From contig JAZKJV010004148.1 in NCBI GenBank assembly GCA_037367405.1, forward strand, positions 1,736,501 through 1,800,500: a stretch of 64,000 bases of DNA. Direction: 5' to 3'. Both the position numbers and the translations under genes were made by a program. Origin of the DNA: Ottelia alismoides (Eukaryota; Streptophyta; Magnoliopsida; Alismatales; Hydrocharitaceae). Under the pieces are notes generated by a model that saw nothing but the letters and a program-made list of their open reading frames with translations, searched no databases and was not told the DNA's origin. This document shows positions 17,099 to 28,211 of the stretch, piece by piece (within the stretch, counting starts at the first letter, position 1; each line of letters begins with the position of its first letter).

Positions 17099-19058
17099 AT
17101 TCTCCCGCAGATAGTCCTCGGGGAGTAATACGGACTAGGTCAATCAAGTCTTACGATTGCTGGCATCAAATCTCAGGTCCTCAAAAGCAATCAATCAATC
17201 AATCATCCGGAGGGCATAAGATCAATTGAGGGATAAATAATCAGGTCAATCACAGGACATCCCTCAGTCTATCCAATCTAGTTGAGATGACACAAAAGAT
17301 AATCAGCAATCCTAAAAGTGCCCCAAGTGGATAATAGAATCAGGAAATTAAGGATGGAGCAATCAAGAAGCTGAGAGACAACACGTGGATTCCGTACATC
17401 TTTGCCAAGAAGTCCAAATCAGAATAATCAATTAATCCTTAAATCAAAGATGGGTGGACCCTCAAAATAGATAGATTAATCAAAGCTCATGATATTATCA
17501 TCTAATCATAACAAAGCATCACATCCTCAATCCGGTGTGCGTGATCAAAAATCCTCAATAAATAATCACACCTATTAATCATGCATCATAAAAGAAATCC
17601 TCAAGGAGCTCCAAGCACAAATCTCGACTCAGATACACCAAAATGAAGGTATCAATCTCAGCGTCCTAGAAAAGCATCCGACTTACTCCAATAATCAAGG
17701 CAAGTCAAAATCCTCGACGCGGGAAATACTTACCAGCACAACAATCCCAGGTAAGAGAAAGGATGATACAGGGGACAGGAGGAGGGCGGGCAAGAAGAGA
17801 GATGAATGATCTGGCAAAGATGATTGAGCTCCAGCGCCAATATCACGACTTAATGCAAATGAGGAGGTATATCTATATGAGAGGTAGAAGGACTCAAAAA
17901 TGAAAAATGGATGACTCACACGAACAAGACTGATAACTCAAAAAGAAGAATATGCATAGGGAATCCAAGTCACAATTAATACACAAATCAAACCCTCGAT
18001 TCACCTACTCAACACAGTAACGACCAAGATGTGATCTTTTTATATTATCGATTTTAGAGTTTGGTGATCATAACAAGTTGTACACAACGGGATTAGGCTT
18101 GGGATTGGGGCACTAATCCTTAGCGTGCACGTATGAATAAAATGCTTATACAAGGAGGGGGTTGCTCTCCCCAAGACAAGGAATCCATTACATTTTATTT
18201 TAGAGATCAAGTATGGTTAGAAATCTCGATTTTATTTTGGTTATCACTTTTTTTATTATTTTTCAATGCACGTGTCTACCGGGGTTTCCAGTTTCATTTA
18301 GCATCCTAGGTGAGCAAATTTAGAGGAGAAGATCGGAAAAACCATGCAAGTTGGAAATCAAATGATGCATGCCAAGTTAGAGGACTTACAATGCTTCCCA
18401 GCTCTCTCCATGCGGGATGCAGAACATAATTGAAACCTATGCTATATGAGATGCAATCTGAGGAAATCACCCTAGACACATGATGCTATTATCGTGAAGC
18501 ACATATTACAACATGAGTAAGTCCAAATCGTATCTATAGGTACATGTAGATATTAGTTGTCTGGACCTTAGCCTATCATCAAGCAATCCTAAGCTAGGGC
18601 TCATTCACACAAAATAATAAAAATAAAATAAAAAGCAAAAATCTCATTGAGGCCCCCAAGGGAACAATCCCTCGGGCAATGGACCTCTGGAAGTCGGAGT
18701 GTCTAAAGAGTCATATATTATTACATGCCAAAGTCACTCTTCCCACACAAATATACATAATAATAGCAATAAAGAAGGTAGACTGCTCTTCAAAAATCCT
18801 CCTCCATCTGCTCTTGATGCTCTCTCCCGCCAACTCAGTTCGAAAGTTGGCTCCGCCTTGCTTAGGTGCACAGGGCCTCCTAGGAGATCCTTTGTAGCGC
18901 AACGGTCCCTCGCATCAAAGTCAAAAAGATAAGAGGCCAGAACAATCACGATAATATGAATAAATAATGAAAATAAATAAATAAATATGGACAAGAGTGA
19001 AGAATCAAATAAATAATAAATATCCCAAATGACGTTGCTTCCCGGTAACGACGCCATT
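17099..19058 (-). other. C1 leader and uncertain gag start, cut by the A2 insertion
   Basis: Read on the minus strand this runs from the PBS (19041-19056) through an untranslated leader whose part at 17930-18300 aligns with the leaders of B1, B2 and A2, including the conserved hairpin at 18157-18172. The part at 17099-17900 does not clearly match the other families; it is rich in short AATC repeats (17189-17211). A 77-codon stretch open on the plus strand (17670-17903) is described under findings. The sequence stops abruptly at the end of the A2 LTR, so the remainder of C1 should lie left of the A array, outside the window. Confidence 0.6.
19041..19056 (-). promoter_or_regulatory. Primer-binding site of C1
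   Basis: The minus strand reads TGGCGTCGTTACCGGG, two bases inside the LTR end. It is the tRNA-Asp type with two transitions relative to the best match. Confidence 0.8.
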
Positions 19059-20281
19059 TGAAAACACAGGTTGATCATCAGTCATGCATTCCACACAAGG
19101 CGGGAACACAATCGATGCGTTAATCGACGAAAACCTCGATTAATAAACAATTAACCCACAATATGAATAAAGCAATTAAATCTAAAAAATGTGGAGTTAA
19201 AATTTATTATATCTCTATAAGCAAATGCGTATAGGTGTAAACATGTGTAGAGTGTCGAACATTGGGAGCAAATGGTTTGGGGGCAAAAATATATGCACAA
19301 AATTATTTAATTCTTTCCTAATCCATGTTATTCTTTTTATGGGTTTTTTTTATTTTATATTTCTTTATATTTTTTTTGGTTTTGAAATTTTTATTTGATT
19401 TCCAATTTTTAGATTTTATATTTTCTTTTTATATTTTTATCTCTTTTTTATATTTTCTTTTTCTTTTTATGAAAAACAATATGGCTTATGTAAGGCTTTA
19501 TTTACACAATACATAGAAATATATTTATAAATGCTATTAAATATAAACAAAATTTATAAAAAAATTTGATTGGATTTTAATATTTTTCTAATGTTTTTAT
19601 ATTTTTTCAAAAATGTTTGCTAATTTTTATGTATTTTTAAAGTCAAAAATATCCCAAATATGTGATTAATAAAAAATCCGTATTTAATTTGGTTTTTAAT
19701 GATAATGAATAAGTTCCAAAATTACCCAAATTAATTTTAATACATAAAAAATCTTATATAGATAATTATAAAGCAGAAAACATAGTATTGGTATTTTGTA
19801 GAGTTTTTATATTTTTTGTTGTATTTTGGAGATTTCTGATTTTTGTAATTTTCCTTTTCTTATTTTTAGGTGTTTTTGTTTTCTGGATTCAATAAATATC
19901 AAAATATACCATATATATTTTCTTAATTTTTTAAAAAAGTTTTTATATTTATTTAGTATTTTATAAATTAAATAGGGACTATTTAGGCTCCCTTTAATTT
20001 TTAATAAATATCTTAAATGAAAAAAATGCAAATTGGAAATGTGGCGTGTAAATACAATGCATGGAGCATCTAGTCCAATTTTTCTCGTATTTTTAGAAGC
20101 TCATTAGGTATTTTTAATAAATAGGTAAAAGTCACAAAAATACAAGTCTTAGTAGGGGAATTTTTGCAAATAAAATAAACTTCTAGGGCATATATGCAAA
20201 AACAACAGAAATATTCAATGTGTATTTAAAATTTAAAGACTAAATTACAATTAAAACTGCCAGGGCATATGTGCAATTTTA

Positions 20282-20318
20282 CCAACATGTGAGACTACAC
20301 GTGACGTATACATGTTGG
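20282..20318. repeat. 9-bp inverted repeat with a G-box in the C1 LTR
   Basis: CCAACATGT (20282-20290) and ACATGTTGG (20310-20318) flank a CACGTGACGT core. This resembles a plant G-box/ACGT element for bZIP or bHLH factors; binding is inferred. Confidence 0.5.
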
Positions 20319-21143
20319 GACCAAAATGCAAATACATGAAAGTCCAGGGACCTTCTCGTAATTTTTACAAAAAAATTATAATGTGAAGTTAAATTTATCG
20401 AACTAAACATTAGTTTACAAAACTTGTAGGGGGATCCCTGTAATTTTGCAACCCCACGTAGGACGGCACGTGAGGTGACATGTAATGGACCTAAAAGCAA
20501 TTAAAATAAGTACAGGGTCCTCAATCCAAAATTCCACTTTTTTTATAATGTTACATTTTATTTACATGACTAAATAATAAATACAAAAAAGGCAGGGCTA
20601 AGATGTGCTAATTGCCCCAAGTTGCGCGCGGGCGGACGGTTTTGATTTTTTCACTAAACACGCGGCGTGACCCAGTGATGTGACGACACTTCACGATCCG
20701 ACGGTGGTGATTAGATCTCGCGACTGAGATCTACAGTGAAGGTGTGGCTCGATCGGATGGTTGAGAATAAAACTGGGCCCTCCATCATCCGAAGGCAGGG
20801 AGAGGCTGCGGAAGAACAGGGAAAGAACTCACCATTGGCGAGTTTCTCCTAGCGAGATCTCCCTCCTCGGTTGGTCCTCGCTGCTCCCAAGGGTCCCAAA
20901 AGCTGCCTGGCAAGGTACTCTAATAGCTGGAGGTGCCAGCATGAGCGGAGGTTCGCTGGAGAGCCAAAGCAAGGTCAAGGAAGGCCGGGTGTTCCAGGTA
21001 CCTCTGGCGAACTCGAAATCGACTCCTAGTGTATCTTTGTGGCTCTAACCTGCACAGGGCAATAGAGGGGCCGATGGCAAAATGCCTCAGCCCGTTAAAT
21101 AGAGAGATGGAGGCGCAGGTGTGTCGAGGCAGTGGGTTCCGAC

Positions 21144-21172
21144 GAAGAGGAAGAGGAAGAGGAAGAGGAAGA
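21144..21172. repeat. GAAGAG hexanucleotide microsatellite
   Basis: Nearly five tandem GAAGAG units lie in the GC-rich zone of the C1 LTR. It is not present at the matching place in C2. Confidence 0.9.
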
Positions 21173-21232
21173 CCCCATATGGCTCGTTCCCTAGGGAGTT
21201 AAGGTGAATGGAAAGTGGTTGGATGTAGAGAA

Positions 21233-21284
21233 GCGCAAGGGAAAAGAAATGGAGGTGGAAGCGGCGCAAGGGAAAAGAAATGGA
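21233..21284. repeat. 31-bp period direct repeat in the C1 LTR
   Basis: The 21-base unit GCGCAAGGGAAAAGAAATGGA occurs at 21233-21253 and 21264-21284, with GGATGTAGAG flanking both sides. This looks like a small local tandem duplication. Confidence 0.85.
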
Positions 21285-23224
21285 TGTAGAGAGTCACAGT
21301 GAAATGTTCGTTGGAGCTCCACTCCAGCGAACTACGAATCACCTAAACTAAGCTAATCCTACGGGCTATTGACTAAACTAAACGCAAGAAGAAAAAGCTG
21401 AAATAAAAGGCTTCCTAAAAATAATAAAAATGCAGCTCGTACATGGCCGGATGGCCAAGGAGCAGGGCCTCGCCGGAGCGGCGGCCGTGGGTGCACCTCC
21501 CGCCTCCTCGAGCATCCGCGAGCTCAAGGGACTCCTCCTGTCACAAGGATACGCTCTTTGGCAGAGCTTCAGAGCTCTAGGGCCTAGGAAAATGACCAAA
21601 TTTGCAATGGGAGGTGGAGGTCTTTATTTATACACGATGATGGCACCCTTATTTGATCGGCCTAGATCGAAGAGTCTGTCGTATGTACAAGCTATCTACA
21701 TGTCCGTCGTGGATCATGGAAGAATGATGAAGAAATCTTATGGAGCGGTTGATGTCATTTGATGGATAGATCGATCGGGAAAAATGCCCGAAATCGGAGG
21801 AAAATACACTTCTGACGAGTTAGAGATTGGATGGGACAGTTGTCCAGAGGTCAACAGTCCTCGTCCTCCCATTGGTCCACATAGCTCCACTACAAGACGA
21901 AATAACAGTTTTATTCGAAAAAAATTATTTAAAAATTGTAAATGATATTATTAATTTTTGTGTATAAAAGAAAAAAAATGTTTATTATGTTATATAGTAT
22001 TTTATTATGATTTTTATTTATTTCTTTGTGTATTTTATTACAAGTTTATTTTTAAGGGCTTATTTCTAGGTATATTTACCTATATTTTGTACTTTTTATT
22101 TTTATTTTGTATATTTTATTTCATTATTTTATTCTTTTATTTTATTTAATTATAACTTTTTTTGTGAGTATAAATATATTTTTATTTTTTATGATATTAT
22201 TTGTACACTTAAATAAATAACTATGTATATTATGTAGGTATATTTATAGGTATTTTACCTGTGTTTTATGTATAGTATTTTATTTTAATATGTTTTATTG
22301 AGTTTTATTTTAGTTTTATATTTTTAGTAGAATATTAATAATATTTAGAATATTATAATATTATGAAAGAATAAAAAAATTAAAGAATATGTTTTCCCTT
22401 TTATTTATATACATGTATAACTTAGGTGTTTTGTCTATGCTTTTACATAAACTTATTTTATTTTTCATTCTCTTCTTAGTTTTATTCTAGTTTTAATATA
22501 CTCGTATATTATAGATAATATTTACAAAATTATATCAAATAAGAATTTGTAAAAATAATAGAGAATGGATAAAATTGAATATTTTAATTGGTAGAATGTA
22601 CAATAGGGGCACAAAACCTAAGTTCTACACAGTAACTCCAAAAAATATAAAACCACCACCATTAAATAGCTCTTGAAAAGTTATATACAATTAGAGGTGA
22701 TCTTGATATGTTTTTAGTTTTATTTGAAAGGTATGGGTCTGTGAAATTTGGTTTCTGGCTTTTTGTTTGGTGTATAAAATGCACACATTGTATTATTTTT
22801 TGTACAAACTCAATTTTGTATTTTTATTTACATTATTATCTACAACATTTATGTTCAAAATTCTTTATTTAATGATAAATAATAAAGAATAAAATAGGAG
22901 TCAAAAGTGAGTAAAAGAAAGAATAAATAAATAGCATTTTTATTGTATTTTGGCCCTTATCTCCCCCTACTTTTTTCCTTGCCGACCAAGTCAATTCTTG
23001 CCTTGGTCTCAGGGTTTAGGGTCATAAAATATTTTCAATATTTTATTCCTTCTTCTTTTCTTCTCTTTATTCTATAATTTTGGCATTAAAAACCTTATTT
23101 TATATACAAATAATACAATAAGTAATGCATGCTATTATGCACAAATTGAGGCTGTTTTCGTTCATTTGCTAGGGTTTTTAAGGCCAAAATGATAGAATAA
23201 AGGTGATGAAATGGAGATTTATCA

Positions 23225-24240
23225 GTATGTTGGTCATTTTTACCGAGATGTTTAGTAATTTCAACGACCACCGTTGAGTCACGTGCAAAGTGCATGCGTG
23301 TGGTTATTTTGCAGAACCTTCCCGAACTTCTTAGAATTTGCAGATAAGTCTTCCCTCCTCTTTTCAGTTGCATATTAGCCCTTGCTAGTTGTTCTAATTA
23401 CATTTGAGTCCCTGTTTATCCTTATTTGTAATAAAACTTGGAGTTTTCTTTGCATTTAAGCCACTGGATTTTTTGTTAAATAGCTTTTTATTTATAAATC
23501 CAATTAAAATGAATTTCGCCTTGTTTGAAAGCTATTTTGTTGCTCTTTCTATTGCCATGCTTTTTGGTTATTTTTTATCTAAAATTATATTTAATTATTT
23601 CATATTCTAAGTATTTAATTAAGATTCTTAATTGAAGTTAAAATTGTCATTATTTTGATCAATGGATCCCGATTAATTTCTTGCTTCTTGATTTATAATT
23701 ATCTGTCAATTTTTATCTGTTTCATTAAGTTAGTAATTAATTTAATTGCTTGTTAAAAGGGATTTGAGTAACAATGTGGAATTTAATGTCATTATTACTT
23801 TGAGTTGCTTTCTAACTCAAGTACTGATTAGATCTATTTTTGGATTTGATTTTAGACCTCACGAATTTTCAATCAATTCAAGAAATTATTGTGATTAACT
23901 CCTATTATTCATTGAGTTTGTATTGCATTGTGATTGGGGTAAAATTATGTGTGTGTGCATGATGTGAAAATGGTCTCTTTTGTGAAACATGCATTTCTCA
24001 ATATAATTAACCTAAGAATTGCAACTTAATTTTTTTCATCTAAATTTAATCATTAAATTGCTTGCAACCTTGTGTTCGACCCTGGACTCTCCAGGTTAAT
24101 AGATAAAACCAAATCCTCTTCGCAGAGATTACTTATTCAGTTTTATATGGCATGCTAAGTGCTCATGCTACAATATATCATTATTAATATATGCATTTAG
24201 TGAATCATCATCTCTCTCAATGGCTCGATCACCCAATCCC
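23225..24240. other. Spacer with a plus-strand LTR-like remnant
   Basis: No gene is visible. The part ending at 24180 looks like the 3' end (R-U5) of another plant LTR on the plus strand: GTTCGACCCTGGACTCTCCAGG, with a small CCTGG/CCAGG hairpin, CTCTTCGCAGAGATT and GCTCATGCTACAATATATCA. Family A LTRs have a comparable GTTCGACCCAGG...CCTGG block at ~5698-5723. No PBS follows it, and the remnant's start is unclear. Confidence 0.4.
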
Positions 24241-24242
24241 AA

Positions 24243-26427
24243 CTATGACATATGTGGTTGCAATCTCCTACTGCTCCTGAGATAAATGGACTCAGATAAA
24301 CAAGTAAAATCTAGGGTCATACCTGTCTCCGGGGTAGGTTGTTCGTGGGCTACCTGATGCTTGCCTTTGAAGTTGTTGGGATTGGCTTTGACCTGGTCTC
24401 GAATCAATGTCTTTGTAGTGGTCAGGTCATTAAGCCTCTGAGTCAAATCTTTCATATTCTTCATCAGAAGTGCAAGTTTATCTAGACTGAAGGTACCTCT
24501 AGATGCTTAACTGTAGGTTGTCGCAGAGACTTGTAATGCGGAGGCTATTGGTACCCAGAATACTTTGAGAGATAGTAAGGAGGAGTAGGAAGCGAAAACT
24601 ATGCAAACTGCTATTGATAGTAGGGTTGATAATGATATGCATGTTGCATCTATTGTAGTCCATGTCTCCAATTATGGAATTGTGGTGGAGATGGATAATG
24701 AGGATGTTGCTACTGGTGTTGGGGATGCGGTCTCCCTCCCTGGAAATGGTAAACAAGCCTCTGACTTGGCTGTAAACCCTACTACCCCTGCCCTGACAGA
24801 CGGGGATGGCTATGATCTCGACCGAACCAAATGCCGTTCACCTCCTGAATGAGAGGCTGAGGTGGAGACTGCTGCTCCGGAATGTAAAGAGGCTCCTGGT
24901 GGTACGGTACAATGCATGATGAAGGTGACTGTTGTGACACCTAGTTCAGGGTCCGCACATAGTAAAGGTGTTGAATAGTGTACAGTGCTTCGGTGTTCTG
25001 TTGTGCTGAAGTGGAAGAAGTCTGCTCATGAGTAGAAGTGATGGAATGGCACTCGCACTCTGACATGCACTAATCATACTGACTAGAAGATCCAAATGCT
25101 TCGTAATCTTGTCCAGCTTATCCAGCTTCTTTTTTATCTACTTGATCTCTCGTAGATTTTCATGCTCCTTGGTTCATTTCTCTATTACATCCACTTTGGA
25201 GAGGTGATTCCCTATAATGGTCAGATCTGCATTGTTCACCCTATCCACATCTTGTGATGTCATCATGCTGACAGCCTTGTGGAGTACTGAAGAAGAGGTT
25301 ACAAAATGCTTCTAAAAAGCATGTGAAGAAGAAAGAACTGTAGAGCTCTCTGCCATCTTCTCAATAATCTTATAAAGGACATCCTTGTCCTTATTGAAGT
25401 GGGACCCCGACAAGCAGCATCTACCATTTCCTGGTTCTCAATGCTCAAAACCACAAAGAAATTTTGTACAAGGCTTTTCTTGGGTATATCGTGATGGGGG
25501 CACTTCTCCGTCAAGTCTTTAAATCTTTCCCACGCCTTGTGAATAGGCTCATGGGACATTTGGGAGAAGTTGGCAATCAATGACCACATCTGATTCAATT
25601 TTCCTAGGGGATAGTACTTGCTTAAGAATGATGGCCTCAATTCTTCCGAAGACATAACAACCTTACCTAAATACTTTATCCAGTATAATCCCTTATCCAC
25701 ATGGTTAAACGGAAAAGTTTTCATCTTCACTACCTTTAACGGACTGTTAGGGTAATGTATAGAGCCACATATGATGTCAAACTACTGGAGATGTACAAAA
25801 GGTTCTTCATAATGTGTCTATGGAATATTGGGAATAGAGGTAAAATGTGGACTTAAGCTCAAAATGACCATGAATTACATGTATCTGAATCTATGTATTC
25901 ATTTGTCTTCCACCTGCATTATTGGCATCCTTAAGTGTAAGTTTAGCCACTGGCTCTGGTGGATCACCTCCACCATTCCCGCCTCCATTTAGCTGCTCAC
26001 CCTCCTCTCTTCTATCTTATATATCGTTCCTCAGCTCAAATATCATATCTCTCAATTCTTCCTAGATGTCAGCTTGCTCAGTCAACTGTGTATGAATGGG
26101 TTGAATAGAAGCTCACATTATATTTTTGATCTCATTCTGCTCTGGCATGTTACTCTTGCCCTTTGGTGGAATCAAGTGTTCTGACTCGGTCTTTAAAAAT
26201 GTACAATGCACTTGATTAGTTCTTAGAATCTGTGGAGTCTCAAATGACAGTTTGAGAATAGAGTGAATCTCAAATAATGGATTTATTAATGAAAAGATGG
26301 GTGAAGTAAAGAAAGAGGGATATTCAGAAAAAGAGTCTTCCTGAATAGAAGATGACCAAACTATAGTGAGAAATGAGCTCATGTAGTCTGAACAAGAAAT
26401 ACTCCAATCCAACATCTTTGATGTCAA
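24243..26427 (-). pseudogene. B1 gag, broken and 3'-truncated
   Basis: Read on the minus strand from about 26427 or 26415 (MLDWSISCSD). The gag domain is at 25299-25730 (LSKYYPLGKLNQMWS, HKAWERFKDLTEKCPHHDIP, LVQNFFVVL) and is clearly related to A2 7790-8170. A frameshift follows at ~25400, because the natural continuation of the domain moves to another frame. The C-terminal part with NDLTTTKTL and NPNN is at 24243-24464, matching A2 8950-9110. All later parts (protease onward) are missing: sequence changes to the unrelated spacer at 24240. Many stops separate the pieces. Confidence 0.82.
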
Positions 26428-28211
26428 GAGGAAAGATGTGTGAACACGAAGTCAAGTCAAGAAGATAAATGAAGAAAAGACGTGAAAGACGTAAAGGGGT
26501 CTTTACACTAACTAACATACACAATACATATCCATCGATTAACCAACTGAACACAAGTGGAGACCGTAAGATTTTGGTATTTATCTATTCAATTTTAATT
26601 TTAGTGAATGTACAAGATGTTACTTACTACCAAGCACACTGGGTGAGTCGTCTCTATCTCCCTGCGTACGTTCTCAATCCTCCCCAATGAATGGAACTAT
26701 CTGTCTGGGATACCAAGTTCAATATCTAAACCGAGGGGAGAAAGGTGAATGAGCACAACAAAATGATTTTTTAACATCTGAGGCAAGTGCTTGCATCTCA
26801 ACAATACCCTACTGAGATGTCTACAGGAGAATAGGGCACAAGTACATGGATTTGGGCTCTATCCTTATGGTTGTGTCTTCACCCACTCTATTTGGAGGTA
26901 AGTACCTGCAAACAATGAGGAGGTTACTCTCCCCAAAACAATGATTATTTGTCATTAAGTTTAGTATTAGGGTCGAGTGAAAATTAGCAGTCCCTTTTTT
27001 ATTCAGTTATCACTTTTTTGGAATTTTTAAAGACTCAATCTAACAAATTTTCCAATTCCTTCTATGATGCATACATGAGATAGAATTACGTACCTTACTC
27101 CAGCAGTCTACATGCAAAATGATTCTCGCATAAAAATAAATATAGAAAAATAAACTAACCTCTATAATGCACGAGAAGTGTCCTAAGCAGTAACTTCTAT
27201 TAGCATGCAAGAACCAATTAATTTGACTAAGTTCAATCCTATCATCTAATCTATACAAACAGTTATTCTTTTAAGGGATTTGGACATAATCGATTACCTG
27301 GCTCAGCCAAGGAAATAGAATCTACCTCTAATGGCGCAAGCACATCAAATCATGAGAAACAAATAAAAATCAAGGTGATGAAAACGAAAACATGTGAGGT
27401 CTCCCAATTGCACTAACGCTTCGTGAAACAGACCCCGTGTATACAAGGGTATATCATGGCCTTAGTAACAACATAAAAAGAGGCAACTGCCAAGATAATA
27501 ATTGCAACTTTTTACAATAATAATAATGAAAATAAAGGCATAAAAAGAAAACATAAAATGTATATGCAAAACTCACCAAAATCTTCCAAGTCTTCTGCTT
27601 CTTCCTCCTATGTTCTCCTGCTGCTCAATGAAGAAATGAGCCGCCTCCGCTTCGCTCAGGTTAGTTGGTGCTCCTTGGAATATCTCCCTTGGTCATCGGG
27701 CCCTCGCAAGAAAGAGAGAAATAAAAGAGAAGTCAGATCACAAGTATGAAAAATAAGAACAAAAATAAAAAATAAAAGCAGATAATATAGTCAAAAAGGC
27801 AAACAAAGACAACAACAAGTGGATATGAGGCAAAATGACAAGAGCAAGTAAAAGAGATCTCAATTGAATCCCTAAGTTTCATCTTGGGGAGCTTTCGGGG
27901 TCTAACAAATCAAATCCTGCAAGTGATGTGTAAGCTCCCTCACGGTACACATAATTCGAAATGAGTGCTCAAGCCTCAATAAGATGTAAATCCACACAAT
28001 AATATATACAACAATAATAGAAAATAAATGACAGAAAATTATATACAAGTGATACATATACAGATAGAAATAATAAGAAGAAATGACAGAAAAAGAAACA
28101 AGAAAATAAAAACAAAAACAAAAACAAACAGGTATATACAACCAAGAATAGTAGGCTATAAGGAGAAAAACCTAGCTACCCTCGTGGTGCCTCCCTTGCA
28201 ACGGCGCCATT
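26428..28211 (-). other. B1 untranslated leader with PBS
   Basis: The minus-strand PBS, TGGCGCCGTTGCAAGGG, is at 28193-28209, two bases from the LTR end. The leader includes an AAAAAC microsatellite (about 28108-28126), the conserved hairpin at 26918-26934 and a block shared with the A2 leader (26860-26990). No open frame is convincing. Confidence 0.78.

Larger units (their letters stand above)
17099..23224 (-). mobile_element. C1: 5' part of a minus-strand Athila-like element
   Basis: The copy consists of a 5' LTR (19059-23224), a tRNA-Asp-type PBS and a leader, all on the minus strand. It is truncated by the family A array at 17098/17099. Pol is not present in the window. Confidence 0.75.
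19059..23224 (-). repeat. Family C LTR (5' LTR of C1)
   Basis: On the minus strand this 4.2-kb LTR begins TGATAAATCT and ends at the PBS with TG...CA ends. From 19145 to about 22530 it aligns with 49840-52370 (C2). It has an AT-rich half and a GC-rich zone (20600-21900) next to a candidate TATA box (minus GTATAAATA, near 21626-21634). The conserved LTR hairpin is at about 22984-23009. No gene is convincing; the frame at 21430-21762 lies in the GC-rich zone and has no counterpart in C2. Confidence 0.8.
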
